A DNA stretch of 64,000 nt from NCBI RefSeq assembly GCF_000011205.1, contig NC_003106.2, forward strand, positions 558,001 to 622,000, written 5' to 3'. The DNA is from Sulfurisphaera tokodaii str. 7 (lineage in GTDB: Archaea; Thermoproteota; Thermoprotei_A; Sulfolobales; Sulfolobaceae). The position numbers were made by a program, and so were the translations under genes. Below the pieces are notes generated by a model. That model worked only from the letters and a program-made list of their open reading frames with translations, did no database searches and had not been told where the DNA came from. The stretch's first letter is position 1. Every line of letters begins with the position of its first letter. Positions 38,224 through 47,449 of this stretch are shown here, one piece after another.

Positions 38224-39924
38224 ATGAGTGCCTCTGATTTTATTAGAGGTTTAGGAAGAGCGATAGTTCTTGGATTATATTTTGGAACAAATTTCGCATT
38301 AGCTAAAGTATCCAATTTTGTTAAGGATATTTTCCAGCTTGATAAGGACTGGGTTACGAGAATTACTATGGGTATGATAGTTTTAAGCCTTATATGGGGG
38401 ATTTTAGGAATTGTTGACGCTTTAATGGTAAGGGTTCAGGAAGCGTCATGGGGATTAGCCCAAACATTACCTTTAACAGTTCAAGAATATGAAGCCTCAA
38501 TAACGCTTCACGGCATGAGAGATCTGTTTGGATTTGCACAACAGCTCATACTTGCTGTATTTATTTACTTTACATTCAAGATGCTTAATATTCAACCTAG
38601 ATTAAAATGGATGTTTAATTTGGGCTTTGTACTATTTAACATTTCTTTCATGCTTTTTGAAGGACCAATAGTTATAACTACGCAAACTGGTTTTGACAAT
38701 TATTTCTCTGCAACTGGTTGGTATTATTTAGCGCCAATAGGTGTTAACGGTTATTCATTATACGTAGTTTCTCCATTATGGTATATTGGCTGGATATTAT
38801 TAGAAGTTGGAATATATTTAATGACTGGTTGGTATGTTTACCATTTCTATCTAGCTTCAAGGAATTTGAAAGAGAAATTACCAATCTTCTTAGTTTTTGG
38901 TCTTGTAGTAGGTATACTTATATTAGAAAGTTATTCTGGCTCATTTATAACTGCTTTATGGGATTTATTGGCTTTCTACCATATAGTAGGATATAATATT
39001 ATTGCTGATCAAATATCCTTCGTGACTTTATGGCATGGGATTGTTTATATTGTTTGGTTCCCAGCTGTAGCCGCACTATACTTGCTAATACCAATGCTTT
39101 CAAATAGACCCCTTTATAGCGACAAATTAGCTAGAGTTTCAGCACTTTTATATTTAATATTTGCAACAGGTCCCCTAGGAATTCATCACTTATATATGGT
39201 TGATTTACCAGTTCCAGTAAAGATAGTGACTGAAGTATTAACAGATGGTATTATTGTTCCATCCATGATGACATTCTTTAACTTATGGGCCACAGTAAAA
39301 GGTGCAAACATACAATGGAATATACTTGCTGCTCTAACTACTATGTCTTTTGCTGGTTCTATATATGGAGGAGTTATGGGTATTTCTAACTCAGTAATAG
39401 CTTATGATGCTATAGTTCATGAAGGAATGTATGTTGTAGCACACTTCCATGCATTCATATTATTCTCAATTGTTCCAGCTGGATTTGCTGCATTATACTT
39501 AATGATACCAATGATGACAAAAAGAATGTGGTACTCTGCAAAATTAGCATGGATTCACTTCTGGGGATATACGGTCGGTGTTATTATGGTTGTTCTAGGC
39601 TTTTCCTATCTAGGAATTACCGGTTTAATAAGAAAAGAAATGATTTATCCTATTTCATCAACATTTGTTACTGGGCAATTAATTACAACTGTTGGGGCAA
39701 TTATTGCTGATCTTGCTACTGTTGGTTGGTTAATTAATTTAGTTCTAACAATAGTTAAGGGAAGAGTAGTTGAGAGGGAAGGCTTAAACTTAGGAGAGCT
39801 TACAACAAGTATTGCTATGGCTCTGAACGGAAATAACGACATAGTCATTAATGGGATAACAAAAGGTATTGGATTAGTTAGAAGCGAAATTCATAATTTA
39901 ATAGAAAAAAGACTTATGAAATAA
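38224..39924 (+). CDS. doxB: Heme-copper terminal oxidase subunit I, DoxB-like
   Basis: The 567-residue protein has about 14 transmembrane helices. Low-spin heme ligand His is in ASITLHGMRD; the CuB/cross-link site is TLWHGIVYIVWFP (usual HPEVY); CuB histidines are in GIHHLYMVD; heme ligands are in VVAHFHAFIL. The overall pattern resembles the DoxB subunit I of the Acidianus quinol oxidase more than SoxB or SoxM. No subunit II (DoxC-like) is beside it. The ATG at 38224 is preceded by AGGTGA, so I prefer it to the GTG at 38215. Confidence 0.88.
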   Translation: MSASDFIRGLGRAIVLGLYFGTNFALAKVSNFVKDIFQLDKDWVTRITMGMIVLSLIWGILGIVDALMVRVQEASWGLAQTLPLTVQEYEASITLHGMRDLFGFAQQLILAVFIYFTFKMLNIQPRLKWMFNLGFVLFNISFMLFEGPIVITTQTGFDNYFSATGWYYLAPIGVNGYSLYVVSPLWYIGWILLEVGIYLMTGWYVYHFYLASRNLKEKLPIFLVFGLVVGILILESYSGSFITALWDLLAFYHIVGYNIIADQISFVTLWHGIVYIVWFPAVAALYLLIPMLSNRPLYSDKLARVSALLYLIFATGPLGIHHLYMVDLPVPVKIVTEVLTDGIIVPSMMTFFNLWATVKGANIQWNILAALTTMSFAGSIYGGVMGISNSVIAYDAIVHEGMYVVAHFHAFILFSIVPAGFAALYLMIPMMTKRMWYSAKLAWIHFWGYTVGVIMVVLGFSYLGITGLIRKEMIYPISSTFVTGQLITTVGAIIADLATVGWLINLVLTIVKGRVVEREGLNLGELTTSIAMALNGNNDIVINGITKGIGLVRSEIHNLIEKRLMK

Positions 39925-40153
39925 TAACTTTTTTTCCTATTTGTTTTAATATTTCTTCATGTTCTGGGAATCTTTTCTCTTGATATCTTGAAAAAATTAG
40001 TTCCCCATTTAAATATACATCAAATATTCCATTTTTACCCTGTTCCAAAGTGACTTCTACGTTCTCAAAATAAGCGAGTATATCTCTAGCTAAATTTATA
40101 GCTCTATCTAAATATCCGCAAGGTCTACAGTAAACTATCTTTACGGAGTGCAT
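39914..40153 (-). CDS. SelW/Rdx-family CxxC protein
   Basis: The 79-residue protein has an N-terminal thioredoxin-like strand and a CxxC redox motif (VKIVYCRPCGYLDRA, Cys9 and Cys12), followed by GKNGIFDVYLNGELIFSR and KRFPEHEEIL, the classic Rdx/SelW pattern, with Cys in place of Sec. The family acts in thiol redox with unknown partners. It overlaps the doxB end by 11 bp and sits in a locus with a SelD-like gene. Confidence 0.88.
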   Translation of the reverse strand: MHSVKIVYCRPCGYLDRAINLARDILAYFENVEVTLEQGKNGIFDVYLNGELIFSRYQEKRFPEHEEILKQIGKKVIIS

Positions 40154-40296
40154 AATAATTTTTCTTTTTCTTTCTTAATATGTCTTTCTTTATAATGTTT
40201 TAAAGGTTGTGAAATAAAGGCTTTATAAAATTGTTTTACTTGACTTTTTATAAAATCATGATATAAGGCTATAATTTGTTAAGTATGTGAACTAAA

Positions 40297-40652
40297 ATGA
40301 GAATAGTTGTAACATATGACAAGGAATTTAATCTAAAACCTCTCGATGAGGCAGAAATAATTGGGCTAATTGATGAAGAAAAGAAAGAAGTGGAGCAATA
40401 CGAGAACCCTGGTATTGGGAGTAAAGAAATGACCATGGATGCAATCTTAAGTCTTAATCCAGACGCTATAGTAGTTAGCAAAGGTTTCTTATGCCCCGGT
40501 TCTTATATGATGTCTTATGGAAGAATAAAATATATACCAACAGAATTTAAGACATTAAATGATGTGTTGAATCACCTAGAAGAATTAAAAAAGAATATGA
40601 AAGAAGAATTAGAAGAAGACATGTATGCTGAAGAACATATGCATCATCGCTT

Positions 40653-40659
<7 letters not shown>
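40297..40659 (+). CDS. Hypothetical protein, possibly NifX/NifB-like fold
   Basis: The 120-residue protein has a short beta/alpha fold: MRIVVTYDKEFN, then an acidic helical part, then NPDAIVVSKGFLCPGSYMM, like the small dinitrogenase-iron-molybdenum cofactor (NifX) superfamily, but with no firm match. One cysteine lies in FLCPGS. The C terminus is rich in Glu, Met and His (EEHMHH), which could bind metal. A TATA-like GATATAAGGC lies about 26-30 bp upstream. The 3' end overlaps the convergent rhodanese gene by 7 bp. Confidence 0.6.
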
Positions 40660-41054
<395 letters not shown>

Positions 41055-41252
41055 TTCTAATCTATCTTTAACATTGTTAAAGGAGCTTAAATTTTTTTCT
41101 TTTAAAAGAATTTAACTCAATTAGTTTGTTTTCAATAAAAGAAACAATCTATATCTCATTTTGGTATTTCCAAAACTATTATTGACTTTGTAAAAACTAT
41201 ATTTAGTAAAAATTGTACATATAAAATAAAATTTTATGAAAATGCATTTAGC

Positions 41253-41267
41253 GAAATATTTAAATAT
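41253..41267 (+). promoter_or_regulatory. TATA-like region for the TusA-SQR-DsrE-DUF1641 operon
   Basis: GAAATATTTAAATAT contains an AT palindrome centred about 41 bp upstream of the chosen TusA ATG (41303). A transcript starting about 26 bp later would carry a leader that includes AGGGGTG at 41289-41295, a ribosome-binding site. Confidence 0.5.
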
Positions 41268-41302
41268 TGTATAAGATATGAATATAATAAGGGGTGTATT
41301 AT

Positions 41303-41536
41303 ATGAGTCAACTCAAAATATATAAAGAACTTGATCTAACAAGCTCTTCATGTGCTGGTCCTATAGGAGAACTTTCTGGTGTACTAGAAGAAATTAAAGA
41401 AGGAGAGGCTGTTAAAGTAATTTTAGGAGATGAAGCCACTAAAAAAGACATAGAAGCTTTTGTAAAGAAGAAGGGATATAAGATAGTCCAATCCACGCAA
41501 GATGGAAAGAATTTTGTACTCCTAATTACTAGGTGA
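41303..41536 (+). CDS. TusA-like sulfur carrier protein
   Basis: The 77-residue protein has the TusA/SirA beta-alpha fold: ELDLTSSSCAGPIGELSGVLEEI, then GEAVKVILGDEATKKDIEAF and KKKGYKIV. The sulfur-carrying Cys17 is in CAGPIG; most TusA proteins have CPxP. I chose ATG 41303 (MSQLKIYKEL) over GTG 41294 because AGGGGTG lies just upstream. It is followed by the SQR-like gene after 6 bp, with GGTGAG in between. Confidence 0.88.
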   Translation: MSQLKIYKELDLTSSSCAGPIGELSGVLEEIKEGEAVKVILGDEATKKDIEAFVKKKGYKIVQSTQDGKNFVLLITR

Positions 41537-41542
41537 GAGGAA

Positions 41543-42697
41543 ATGAAGAGAGTTATAATTGCTGGAGGAAATATAGCTGGTACAATTGTTGCAAATAGAT
41601 TAGCTAAAAAGCTAGATGAAGAGTTAGATAAAGGCGAAGTAGAAATAGTAGTTCTCAATAACACCGATGAACATGTTTACTTACCCGGTCAGTTGTTAGT
41701 TGCTTATGGTTTAGAGAACCCAATAGAACTGAAAAGAAAAGAAAGCGAATTGTTAGATCCTAGGATTAAATTCCTTCATGGACAGAAGGGTACTATAACA
41801 AAAATAGATGTTGCAAATCACTCAGTTATAACAGCTGACGGTTTGTCTCATTCGTATGATTATTTAGTTATAACTACTGGTGTCGAATACACTTGGGATG
41901 AGGTCCCTGGTTATAGATCTGCAGCATTATCTCCATATGAGTTTGACGGAGCATTAAAGATGAGAGAAGCATTAGAAAAATTCCAAGGAGGTACTGTTGT
42001 AGTTAATGTAGCTAAGTTGCCTCATAGATGTCCAGTTGCACCATTAGAAATGACGTTAATACTTGATGATTATTTAAGAAAGAGGGGAATTAGGGATAAG
42101 ACAAAAATAATATACACTTATCCGACTCAAGGAGTATTTGGTAGACCTATAACAAACAAGTTTATGTTAAAATTATTTGAGGAAAGGGGCATAGAAGTTC
42201 ATTCGCCATTTAATGTTACTAAAGTAGATCCTAATGAGAAAATTATTGAATCACAAGAAGGTGGTAAAATTAAGTTCGACCTATTATTAGGTGTACCTCC
42301 AAACATGGGTGCTAAAGTTATTGAAGACTCCGGAATTGGTGACAGAAGAAGATGGGTACCAACTGATAAATTCACGCTAAGAATGAAAGATCAAAGCAAT
42401 GTATATGTAATGGGTGATGCAACAGATTTACCAGTGTCAAAGGCGGGATCTACAGCTGATTTTGAATCTTATATTGTTGCTCATAACATAGCTAATGATA
42501 TTAAAGGAAACATGGGTGTAAAGCACTATGGAGGAGATGTATTATGTTATATAGCTACTGGTACAGATACAGCAACATACATTAGATTTAGTTATACAAT
42601 GAACGAGAATCCACCACCACCTTCATATGTACATTGGTGGGGTAAAATAGGGTATAATAAATTATACTGGACTGTAACGGCTAAAGCTGTGGTGTGA
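41543..42697 (+). CDS. Sulfide:quinone oxidoreductase-like FAD protein
   Basis: The 384-residue flavoprotein opens with [18 protein letters not shown] (FAD Rossmann), has [11 protein letters not shown] and [11 protein letters not shown] (second FAD motif). Conserved Cys163 (HRCPVAPLE) and Cys335 (VLCYIATG) match the redox pair of SQR. It probably oxidises a sulfur compound and passes electrons to quinone. The terminal oxidase nearby could use the quinol. Co-operonic with TusA-like, DsrE and DUF1641 proteins. Confidence 0.85.
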   Translation: MKRVIIAGGNIAGTIVANRLAKKLDEELDKGEVEIVVLNNTDEHVYLPGQLLVAYGLENPIELKRKESELLDPRIKFLHGQKGTITKIDVANHSVITADGLSHSYDYLVITTGVEYTWDEVPGYRSAALSPYEFDGALKMREALEKFQGGTVVVNVAKLPHRCPVAPLEMTLILDDYLRKRGIRDKTKIIYTYPTQGVFGRPITNKFMLKLFEERGIEVHSPFNVTKVDPNEKIIESQEGGKIKFDLLLGVPPNMGAKVIEDSGIGDRRRWVPTDKFTLRMKDQSNVYVMGDATDLPVSKAGSTADFESYIVAHNIANDIKGNMGVKHYGGDVLCYIATGTDTATYIRFSYTMNENPPPPSYVHWWGKIGYNKLYWTVTAKAVV

Positions 42698-42698
42698 A

Positions 42699-43082
42699 AT
42701 GGCCAAAGTAGGGATTGTTTTAGGTACTAATGAACTTTCAAAAGTCCTATATGCTGGAATGTGGGCTGTAATATCAACATCAATGGGAGACGAAGTAATA
42801 GTTTTTGCTACCATGGATGGTGTTAAAGCTTTCCTTAAGGAAAACCCAGATTTTAAAGTTACTGATGAGGCCTCAAAAAAAGTAAAAGAGAGCAAAGAGG
42901 ATGTTCTGTCTTACTATAGAAAAGCTAAGAAAACTGGGAAACTTAAAATCTATGCATGCTCTTATGCATCTAAACTTTTCGGTTTAGAGAAAGGTAATTA
43001 TGATGATGTAGTTGATGATATTGTAGGAATTACAAGTTTTCAAATGGATTTAGAAGGAGGTCAATTGCTTTCAATTTGGTGA
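42699..43082 (+). CDS. DsrE-family sulfur transfer protein
   Basis: The 127-residue protein fits DsrE/DsrF: KVGIVLGTNELSKVLYAGM at the N terminus, VIVFATMDGVKAF, and a conserved Cys87 in IYACSYASKLFGL that would carry sulfur. It starts two bases after the SQR-like gene and is followed four bases later by the DUF1641 protein. With TusA and DsrE it forms a relay of protein persulfides. Confidence 0.88.
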   Translation: MAKVGIVLGTNELSKVLYAGMWAVISTSMGDEVIVFATMDGVKAFLKENPDFKVTDEASKKVKESKEDVLSYYRKAKKTGKLKIYACSYASKLFGLEKGNYDDVVDDIVGITSFQMDLEGGQLLSIW

Positions 43083-43086
43083 TTAA

Positions 43087-44208
43087 ATGCAAGAGCTTAA
43101 TTTAGAGAAACTAGTAGAGAAGCTTGATAATAAAAAGATAGAAGAATTAACGGAAATCCTAGATCAACTTCCGACATTAAATGAGACACTAAAAACTGTA
43201 TCACAACTTAAAGAGTCTGGTGCATTAGATGCATTAGTTAATCTTTCATATTCAGCTAAAGTTGTAAGGGATATGCTAACTGATGATGCTATTGAAAATG
43301 TAGCAGATATGTTAGGAGGACTAATGGAATTATCTGAAATTATATCAGAAAATGGCAATAAATTTGCTGAATTTGTGAAGCATCTAGACTTAATGGACGA
43401 GTTACTTCATACTCTTCATCAACTTAAAGAGACCGGTGCATTAAATGCTGCAATTGACGCATTATATGGACTAAAGACTTTGCGTGATATGTTGAATGAT
43501 GAGGCAATAAGTAATTTATCTGATTCTCTTTCTGGCATTTTAGAGTTTTCATCAGTATTCTTACAAAATTATGATAAAATTAGCGAAACTATAAGACATA
43601 TAGGAGTCGTGAATGATCTTATACTAAAGGTTAAAGAATTAAACGATTCAGGGGCACTGAATGCGTTAACTGATTCAGCTTATATGTTAAAGACTTTGCG
43701 TGATATGTTGAATGATGAGGCGATAAGTAACCTAGCTACTTCAATATCCGGCTTACTTGAATTATCTTCCGCTGTGTATGAAAACTATGATCATGTTATG
43801 AAAGTAATTAAAAATATGGATGTGGCTAGTGAAATTTTAGATAAAATGAAAGAATTAAAGTCTAGTGGTGCTTTAGATGCAGTATTTGATGCAACATATT
43901 TTCTAAAGACTTTGAAAGATATGTTAAATGATGAAGCTGTAGCAAATATAACAACAACATTATCACTTACGCTAGATTTCTTACCTAGAGGTATAGAATT
44001 TCTCAATCATGCGATGAATCCAGTATTTTATAACATGGTGTCTTCGCTAACGTCTCCAGAAGCTCAGAAACTTCTATCAAATCCCCCAAAGATTACTTTA
44101 GGGGGATTAGTTGCAGCATTTAGGGATGAAGATATTCAACGTGGCTTTGGTATTTTCTTAACAATTTTAAAAATTTTGGGGAAAAACTACAAAATAAATT
44201 TATCGTAG
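43087..44208 (+). CDS. DUF1641 protein with tandem repeats
   Basis: The 373-residue helical protein is built of about four repeats of roughly 70-75 residues. Each holds a core like K-x-SGAL-A-x-x-D-x-x-Y-x-LK-x-L-x-DML-x-DEA-x-x-N (for example around residues 38-75, 115-150, 185-220 and 260-290). The C terminus PPKITLGGLVAAFRDEDIQRG is the DUF1641 signature. DUF1641 proteins accompany SQR and formate dehydrogenase-type genes; their function is unknown. GGTGAT precedes the ATG. Two repeats are nearly identical at DNA level (see repeat feature). Confidence 0.85.
   Translation: MQELNLEKLVEKLDNKKIEELTEILDQLPTLNETLKTVSQLKESGALDALVNLSYSAKVVRDMLTDDAIENVADMLGGLMELSEIISENGNKFAEFVKHLDLMDELLHTLHQLKETGALNAAIDALYGLKTLRDMLNDEAISNLSDSLSGILEFSSVFLQNYDKISETIRHIGVVNDLILKVKELNDSGALNALTDSAYMLKTLRDMLNDEAISNLATSISGLLELSSAVYENYDHVMKVIKNMDVASEILDKMKELKSSGALDAVFDATYFLKTLKDMLNDEAVANITTTLSLTLDFLPRGIEFLNHAMNPVFYNMVSSLTSPEAQKLLSNPPKITLGGLVAAFRDEDIQRGFGIFLTILKILGKNYKINLS
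43472..43514 (+). repeat. Near-identical 43-bp repeat copy 1 in the DUF1641 gene
   Basis: The 43 bases at 43472-43514 differ at one base from 43688-43730 (216 bp, 72 codons away). Other parts of the repeats are more diverged, so recent duplication or gene conversion is likely. Confidence 0.8.
43688..43730 (+). repeat. Near-identical 43-bp repeat copy 2 in the DUF1641 gene
   Basis: Second copy of the 43-bp unit, with one mismatch (A in copy 1, G here, at 43722). A third, more diverged version starts near 43904. Confidence 0.8.
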
Positions 44209-44257
44209 AAAAGTTTTAAAGTGATCTTTTTTATATCTTTTTTTGGTGCATTCAAAT

Positions 44258-45646
44258 ATGGATATATTTACGAAATTTAAAGAGAATTTAGAAGTTTACA
44301 AAAGTATGGGTTTAAATCCTTTGTCTCTTGCAACTGGTTGTGCTGTCAAAGTTGATTTGATAGATACTGTATACCCAGCATTAGAGAAAATAAAGAAAAT
44401 TCTTGAGGAAAGAAATATTACTATATTACCTAGAGAAGATGCTGATATCTTTGTCAGTAGAGAGAAAATGGAAATGAAAAGGCTAATTAATGGTGGAGAA
44501 TTTGATGCAGACAGAGCTATAACTCTTATTCAAGTTAATCAGGAGACTGCTGGTAACCCAGACGCATTTTCAGAGTTTCTAGTTAGGGTTTATACTTCGA
44601 TTAAAACTAGTAGGAAATTAACTATAGGAAAAGGTCATTCAATTGTCACTACAAAGAAAGATGGAGAGGTTGCAGTCTTAGATTTATTTAGATTAGAGGG
44701 AAGAGAAGAAAAATCTTATACAGTTGCAAACAATGATACTATACAAATAGTCGACCCACTAGATAATCCTGGTTCTCAAGTTCAAGTTGACGTTGCTATA
44801 TCTAACTCTCTTAATGATTTATTTACAAAAGGAGTCTTTCAAGAGTTAACCGTCGTGCCTGTCGTAGACGCACCAAACAGTGAATTAAAAAAGAAGTTAC
44901 TATCTAACTATGAAAATTACGTTAAGAAATATAATATGAACTTGAGAAATGATATTCAGCCATCTGTTGGAACTTTAATGATGGGTGCTACAGTAGTAGG
45001 TAAGAGTGATCATGAACTTCCAACTTTTTATGATAAAGTTAATGAGAACATGGTAATTATAACCACTAGGTTCTTCGGTGAATTGACACCGATAAATGTT
45101 CACCTATGGTCGTTGGCTGTACCAGAACTTATTGAAATGATGGAGAGTAGAGGAATATCTTTCTCTAGAATAGAGAAAGTTAAAAGTGAAGCATTAGAAA
45201 TAATGAGAAGGCCAAATATCCACGTCGCTAAGGTTATTTACTCTTATTTACCAGAATTCGGTAAGTCTTTTGATGAGAAATCGCATATAGCTATGACAAC
45301 TGATGTTACTGGTCCCGGAATATTTGTTATAAAGGAATTTGCTGAAAAGGCTAAGGTTGATGTTGAATTAAATGATATTCCGGTTATCGATAGAGATATA
45401 TGTGAATTTGCAACAGAGAATTTCATAATACCGAATTCTACTATAGGAACTAATGGTGCTATTGTAATGTTTGCAGATAAGAGAATTGCTGATGATATAA
45501 TGGAGGATCTGATTAAGGTTGGTGAAAAGCCAGAAATTGTAGGTTATGTTAAGGGTAAAGGTAATGGTACAGTATATGCACCTAAAGACGTAATGAAATT
45601 AATAAGAAGGGACAATGTATTGAAGCAATTTAAAATAAAAGAGTAG
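44258..45646 (+). CDS. SelD-like (selenophosphate synthetase-related) PurM-fold protein
   Basis: The 462-residue protein resembles SelD in its key elements. Near the N terminus [10 protein letters not shown] keeps the catalytic Cys28 and Lys31 spacing of SelD. The middle has [12 protein letters not shown] (SelD AISDIFAMGG), and [12 protein letters not shown] matches SelD MTDVTGFGL. About 100 extra residues (roughly 40-170) are inserted. The frame opens with TTG at 44243. I prefer ATG 44258, which has GGTG nine bases upstream. It may activate sulfur or selenium with ATP; the neighbours are sulfur-transfer genes. Confidence 0.7.
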   Translation: MDIFTKFKENLEVYKSMGLNPLSLATGCAVKVDLIDTVYPALEKIKKILEERNITILPREDADIFVSREKMEMKRLINGGEFDADRAITLIQVNQETAGNPDAFSEFLVRVYTSIKTSRKLTIGKGHSIVTTKKDGEVAVLDLFRLEGREEKSYTVANNDTIQIVDPLDNPGSQVQVDVAISNSLNDLFTKGVFQELTVVPVVDAPNSELKKKLLSNYENYVKKYNMNLRNDIQPSVGTLMMGATVVGKSDHELPTFYDKVNENMVIITTRFFGELTPINVHLWSLAVPELIEMMESRGISFSRIEKVKSEALEIMRRPNIHVAKVIYSYLPEFGKSFDEKSHIAMTTDVTGPGIFVIKEFAEKAKVDVELNDIPVIDRDICEFATENFIIPNSTIGTNGAIVMFADKRIADDIMEDLIKVGEKPEIVGYVKGKGNGTVYAPKDVMKLIRRDNVLKQFKIKE

Positions 45647-45693
45647 AATGTTTGATAACAAACTTTATTTTTTATTTTTACTACCTCCTTATT

Positions 45694-46569
45694 ATGCGTG
45701 TTGGCTTAGCTGGTTTAGGTGTTATGGGGTATAGGATAGGTGCAAACTTAGTAAAGGCTGGTAAACTAGATGTAGTATATAACAGAACTGTTAGTAGGGC
45801 GGAACAGTTTAGTAAGGAATATGGTGTTAAATACGTAACTGACCCTAAAGAGTTAATTAAATCTGTAGATTTGTTAATAACAATGTTAGCTGACGATAGT
45901 GCAGTTTCTTCATTCCTATTGCCTTTATCCCCTTATGCTAAAGATAAAATAATTGTTGACATGTCTACAATATCTCCTTCAACTTCAATTAGTATTGCTA
46001 ATGAAATAATGAAGAATGGTGGTATGATGTATGATGCCCCAGTAATTGGTACTTCAATATTTGCAGAACAGAAGAAATTGACTGTATTACTAGGCGGGCC
46101 AGAATCTCATGTAAATACTGTTACGGAAATTTTGAAGGAAACAGCTTCCACGATAATTTACATGGGTAAGAATGGGATGGGTCTTTATGCAAAGTTAGTT
46201 AATAATCTTATGGTTGGTGTATATGTAGCAGCTTTAGCTGAGGCTTATAATTTTGGAATTTCTGCTGGATTGAAACCAGAGGATGTTCATAAAGTTTTAG
46301 CATTATATGGTAGTGCTAAATCTCCAACCTCAGAGTTAAAAGTTCCAAAGATGATGAACTCAGATTATTCAACTCAATTTGCAACTAAACATATGAGAAA
46401 AGACTTAGAAATTATAACCAAGGAAACGCAGAATTTGCACGTTGTTAATCCGTTATCATCTTTAGCACTTCAGCTTTATCGTTTTGCTGAAGCTTTAGGA
46501 TATTCAGAATCTGATTATGCAGCTGTTCTTGAGGTATACAAGAAGGCTAACTTAGTTAAAGTTAAGTAA
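45694..46569 (+). CDS. Beta-hydroxyacid dehydrogenase (3-hydroxyisobutyrate dehydrogenase family)
   Basis: The 291-residue protein begins MRVGLAGLGVMGYRIGANL with the GxGxMG dinucleotide site and the following DMSTISPSTS substrate loop. Catalytic Lys lies in KLVNNLMVG. These enzymes oxidise 3-hydroxyisobutyrate, glyoxylate-type or glucuronate-type hydroxyacids with NAD(P). The frame is open upstream to 45652; I chose ATG 45694 because the Rossmann strand starts there. Its 3' end overlaps DUF2203 by 8 bp. Confidence 0.9.
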   Translation: MRVGLAGLGVMGYRIGANLVKAGKLDVVYNRTVSRAEQFSKEYGVKYVTDPKELIKSVDLLITMLADDSAVSSFLLPLSPYAKDKIIVDMSTISPSTSISIANEIMKNGGMMYDAPVIGTSIFAEQKKLTVLLGGPESHVNTVTEILKETASTIIYMGKNGMGLYAKLVNNLMVGVYVAALAEAYNFGISAGLKPEDVHKVLALYGSAKSPTSELKVPKMMNSDYSTQFATKHMRKDLEIITKETQNLHVVNPLSSLALQLYRFAEALGYSESDYAAVLEVYKKANLVKVK

Positions 46570-46930
46570 GGGCTAGGATATCTTCTTTTCCATTAATTTT
46601 CTTTCTACCTCTAAATCCTTCTTCTGCGTAATGCCAGAATTCAATGTCTTTTTCATCAATTTTCCAGCAAAGGTACGCTGGCCTATTATTAATTACTGCA
46701 GGGAAGTCTACTAATCCCATATCTGGATCTCTAATAATAATCCCTTTTTGTGTTATTTCTTTTACAATTCTGTCAATCTGAATAGTATACTGAATTAGTG
46801 CTTCTTTATCTCCTTTCATTAATGCCTCTTCAGTAAGATATTTAATTTTTTTCATTTCTGAAAGTTTATTTCTAAGCCATGGTAGTAATTGTCTAGCTGT
46901 ATTTAGATCAAAGTATGGATATTCTGTCAC
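46562..46930 (-). CDS. DUF2203 protein
   Basis: The 122-residue protein opens with YFDLNTARQLLPWLRNKLSEM, has a central helix pair and ends with GLVDFPAVINNRPAYLCWKIDEKDIEFWHYAEEGFRGR, in pieces, which is the DUF2203 pattern. The conserved Asp-Phe-Pro and Trp-His suggest a small binding or metal site. Function is unknown. It is convergent with the dehydrogenase. Confidence 0.85.
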   Translation of the reverse strand: MTEYPYFDLNTARQLLPWLRNKLSEMKKIKYLTEEALMKGDKEALIQYTIQIDRIVKEITQKGIIIRDPDMGLVDFPAVINNRPAYLCWKIDEKDIEFWHYAEEGFRGRKKINGKEDILALT

Positions 46931-47038
46931 GTAATATAATATGTCATCATAAGTTAAAAACTTAGAATAGACAAATGTCTATTACATTATATGGCTAAGG
47001 TTAAAATAATACGGGGATAAGTACTATGTTGATCAGAA

Positions 47039-47101
47039 ATGATATACAGAGAAATAGATTTAGATGAATATTTAACCTTGATGGCACTAGGATTTTATTA
47101 A
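47039..47101 (+). CDS. Possible 20-residue peptide coupled to the next gene
   Basis: ATG at 47039 opens a 20-codon frame, MIYREIDLDEYLTLMALGFY, whose TAA overlaps the ATG of the next gene by one base (TAATG). A TATA-like GGTTAAAATAAT lies about 31 bp upstream. It could be a leader peptide or simply chance. Confidence 0.3.
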   Translation: MIYREIDLDEYLTLMALGFY

Positions 47102-47421
47102 TGAGACTATCAGAGCAATACATAAAAAATGCTTTATCCTTAAGCTTAGAGATGCTTAATAAGAATGATGGAACTATTGCCGCTAGGGTATGGGAAAACG
47201 TTATAAAGGCTATAGTAGCTTTTGCACAAGAGAAGAGTGGAAAAGATGTTTTAGCTTATGCTTTAGCTTTTGCCTCTTTTCAGTCCGAGTTTAGAGCTGG
47301 AGATTATATACCCATAATAAAGGAAACATTAAGGGTAGCTGAAAAAATTGGAATAGAAGATAAAGAGACAAAAGAGTTATACGATAAGGTTAAAGGTCAG
47401 TTAAGTCAAAGGTCTTCATAA
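47101..47421 (+). CDS. Hypothetical helical protein (106 aa), perhaps HEPN/PaREP1-like
   Basis: Almost entirely helical: RLSEQYIKNALSLSLEML, AARVWENVIKAIVAFAQE, then DVLAYALAFASFQSEF and a charged tail. The A-x-R-V-W-E-N-V-I-K-A-I pattern recalls small HEPN/PaREP1-type proteins that bind nucleotides or RNA, but the usual Rx4-6H site is not evident. A TATA-like GAATATTTAAC lies about 29 bp upstream. The gene is convergent with the ATPase-like gene, and an sRNA on the other strand overlaps its 3' end. Confidence 0.6.
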   Translation: MRLSEQYIKNALSLSLEMLNKNDGTIAARVWENVIKAIVAFAQEKSGKDVLAYALAFASFQSEFRAGDYIPIIKETLRVAEKIGIEDKETKELYDKVKGQLSQRSS

Positions 47422-47449
47422 GATCCGTGGGTTCTGACCTCATCACCAA
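47394..47449 (-). ncRNA. Box C/D-type guide sRNA with CGGA D' box
   Basis: On the minus strand: box C GTGATGA (47446-47440), 12-nt guide GGTCAGAACCCA, D'-like CGGA (47427-47424), 4-nt spacer, C'-like ATGAAGA (47419-47413), 12-nt guide CCTTTGACTTAA and D CTGA (47400-47397). Geometry is exact although D' and C' are non-canonical. The UGA stop of the ATPase-like gene (47445-47443) is inside box C. The last part is antisense to the end of the helical protein gene. Confidence 0.6.

Noticed and set aside
36842-39848. Minus- and plus-strand shadow frames over the ABC permease and DoxB genes, for example 36842-37036 and 39528-39710.
   Set aside because: They lie wholly inside strongly supported membrane protein genes and show no start signals or domain pattern.
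41055-41302. AT-rich 239-bp gap with several A/T repeats (AAAACTAT twice, AAATATTTAAAT palindrome).
   Set aside because: Beyond the TATA-like region used for the TusA operon I see no RNA gene, ORF or ordered repeat; the short repeats fit base composition.
46940-46975. ATGATGA-like motif on the minus strand just upstream of DUF2203.
   Set aside because: No CTGA box at any useful distance; most likely part of the promoter region.
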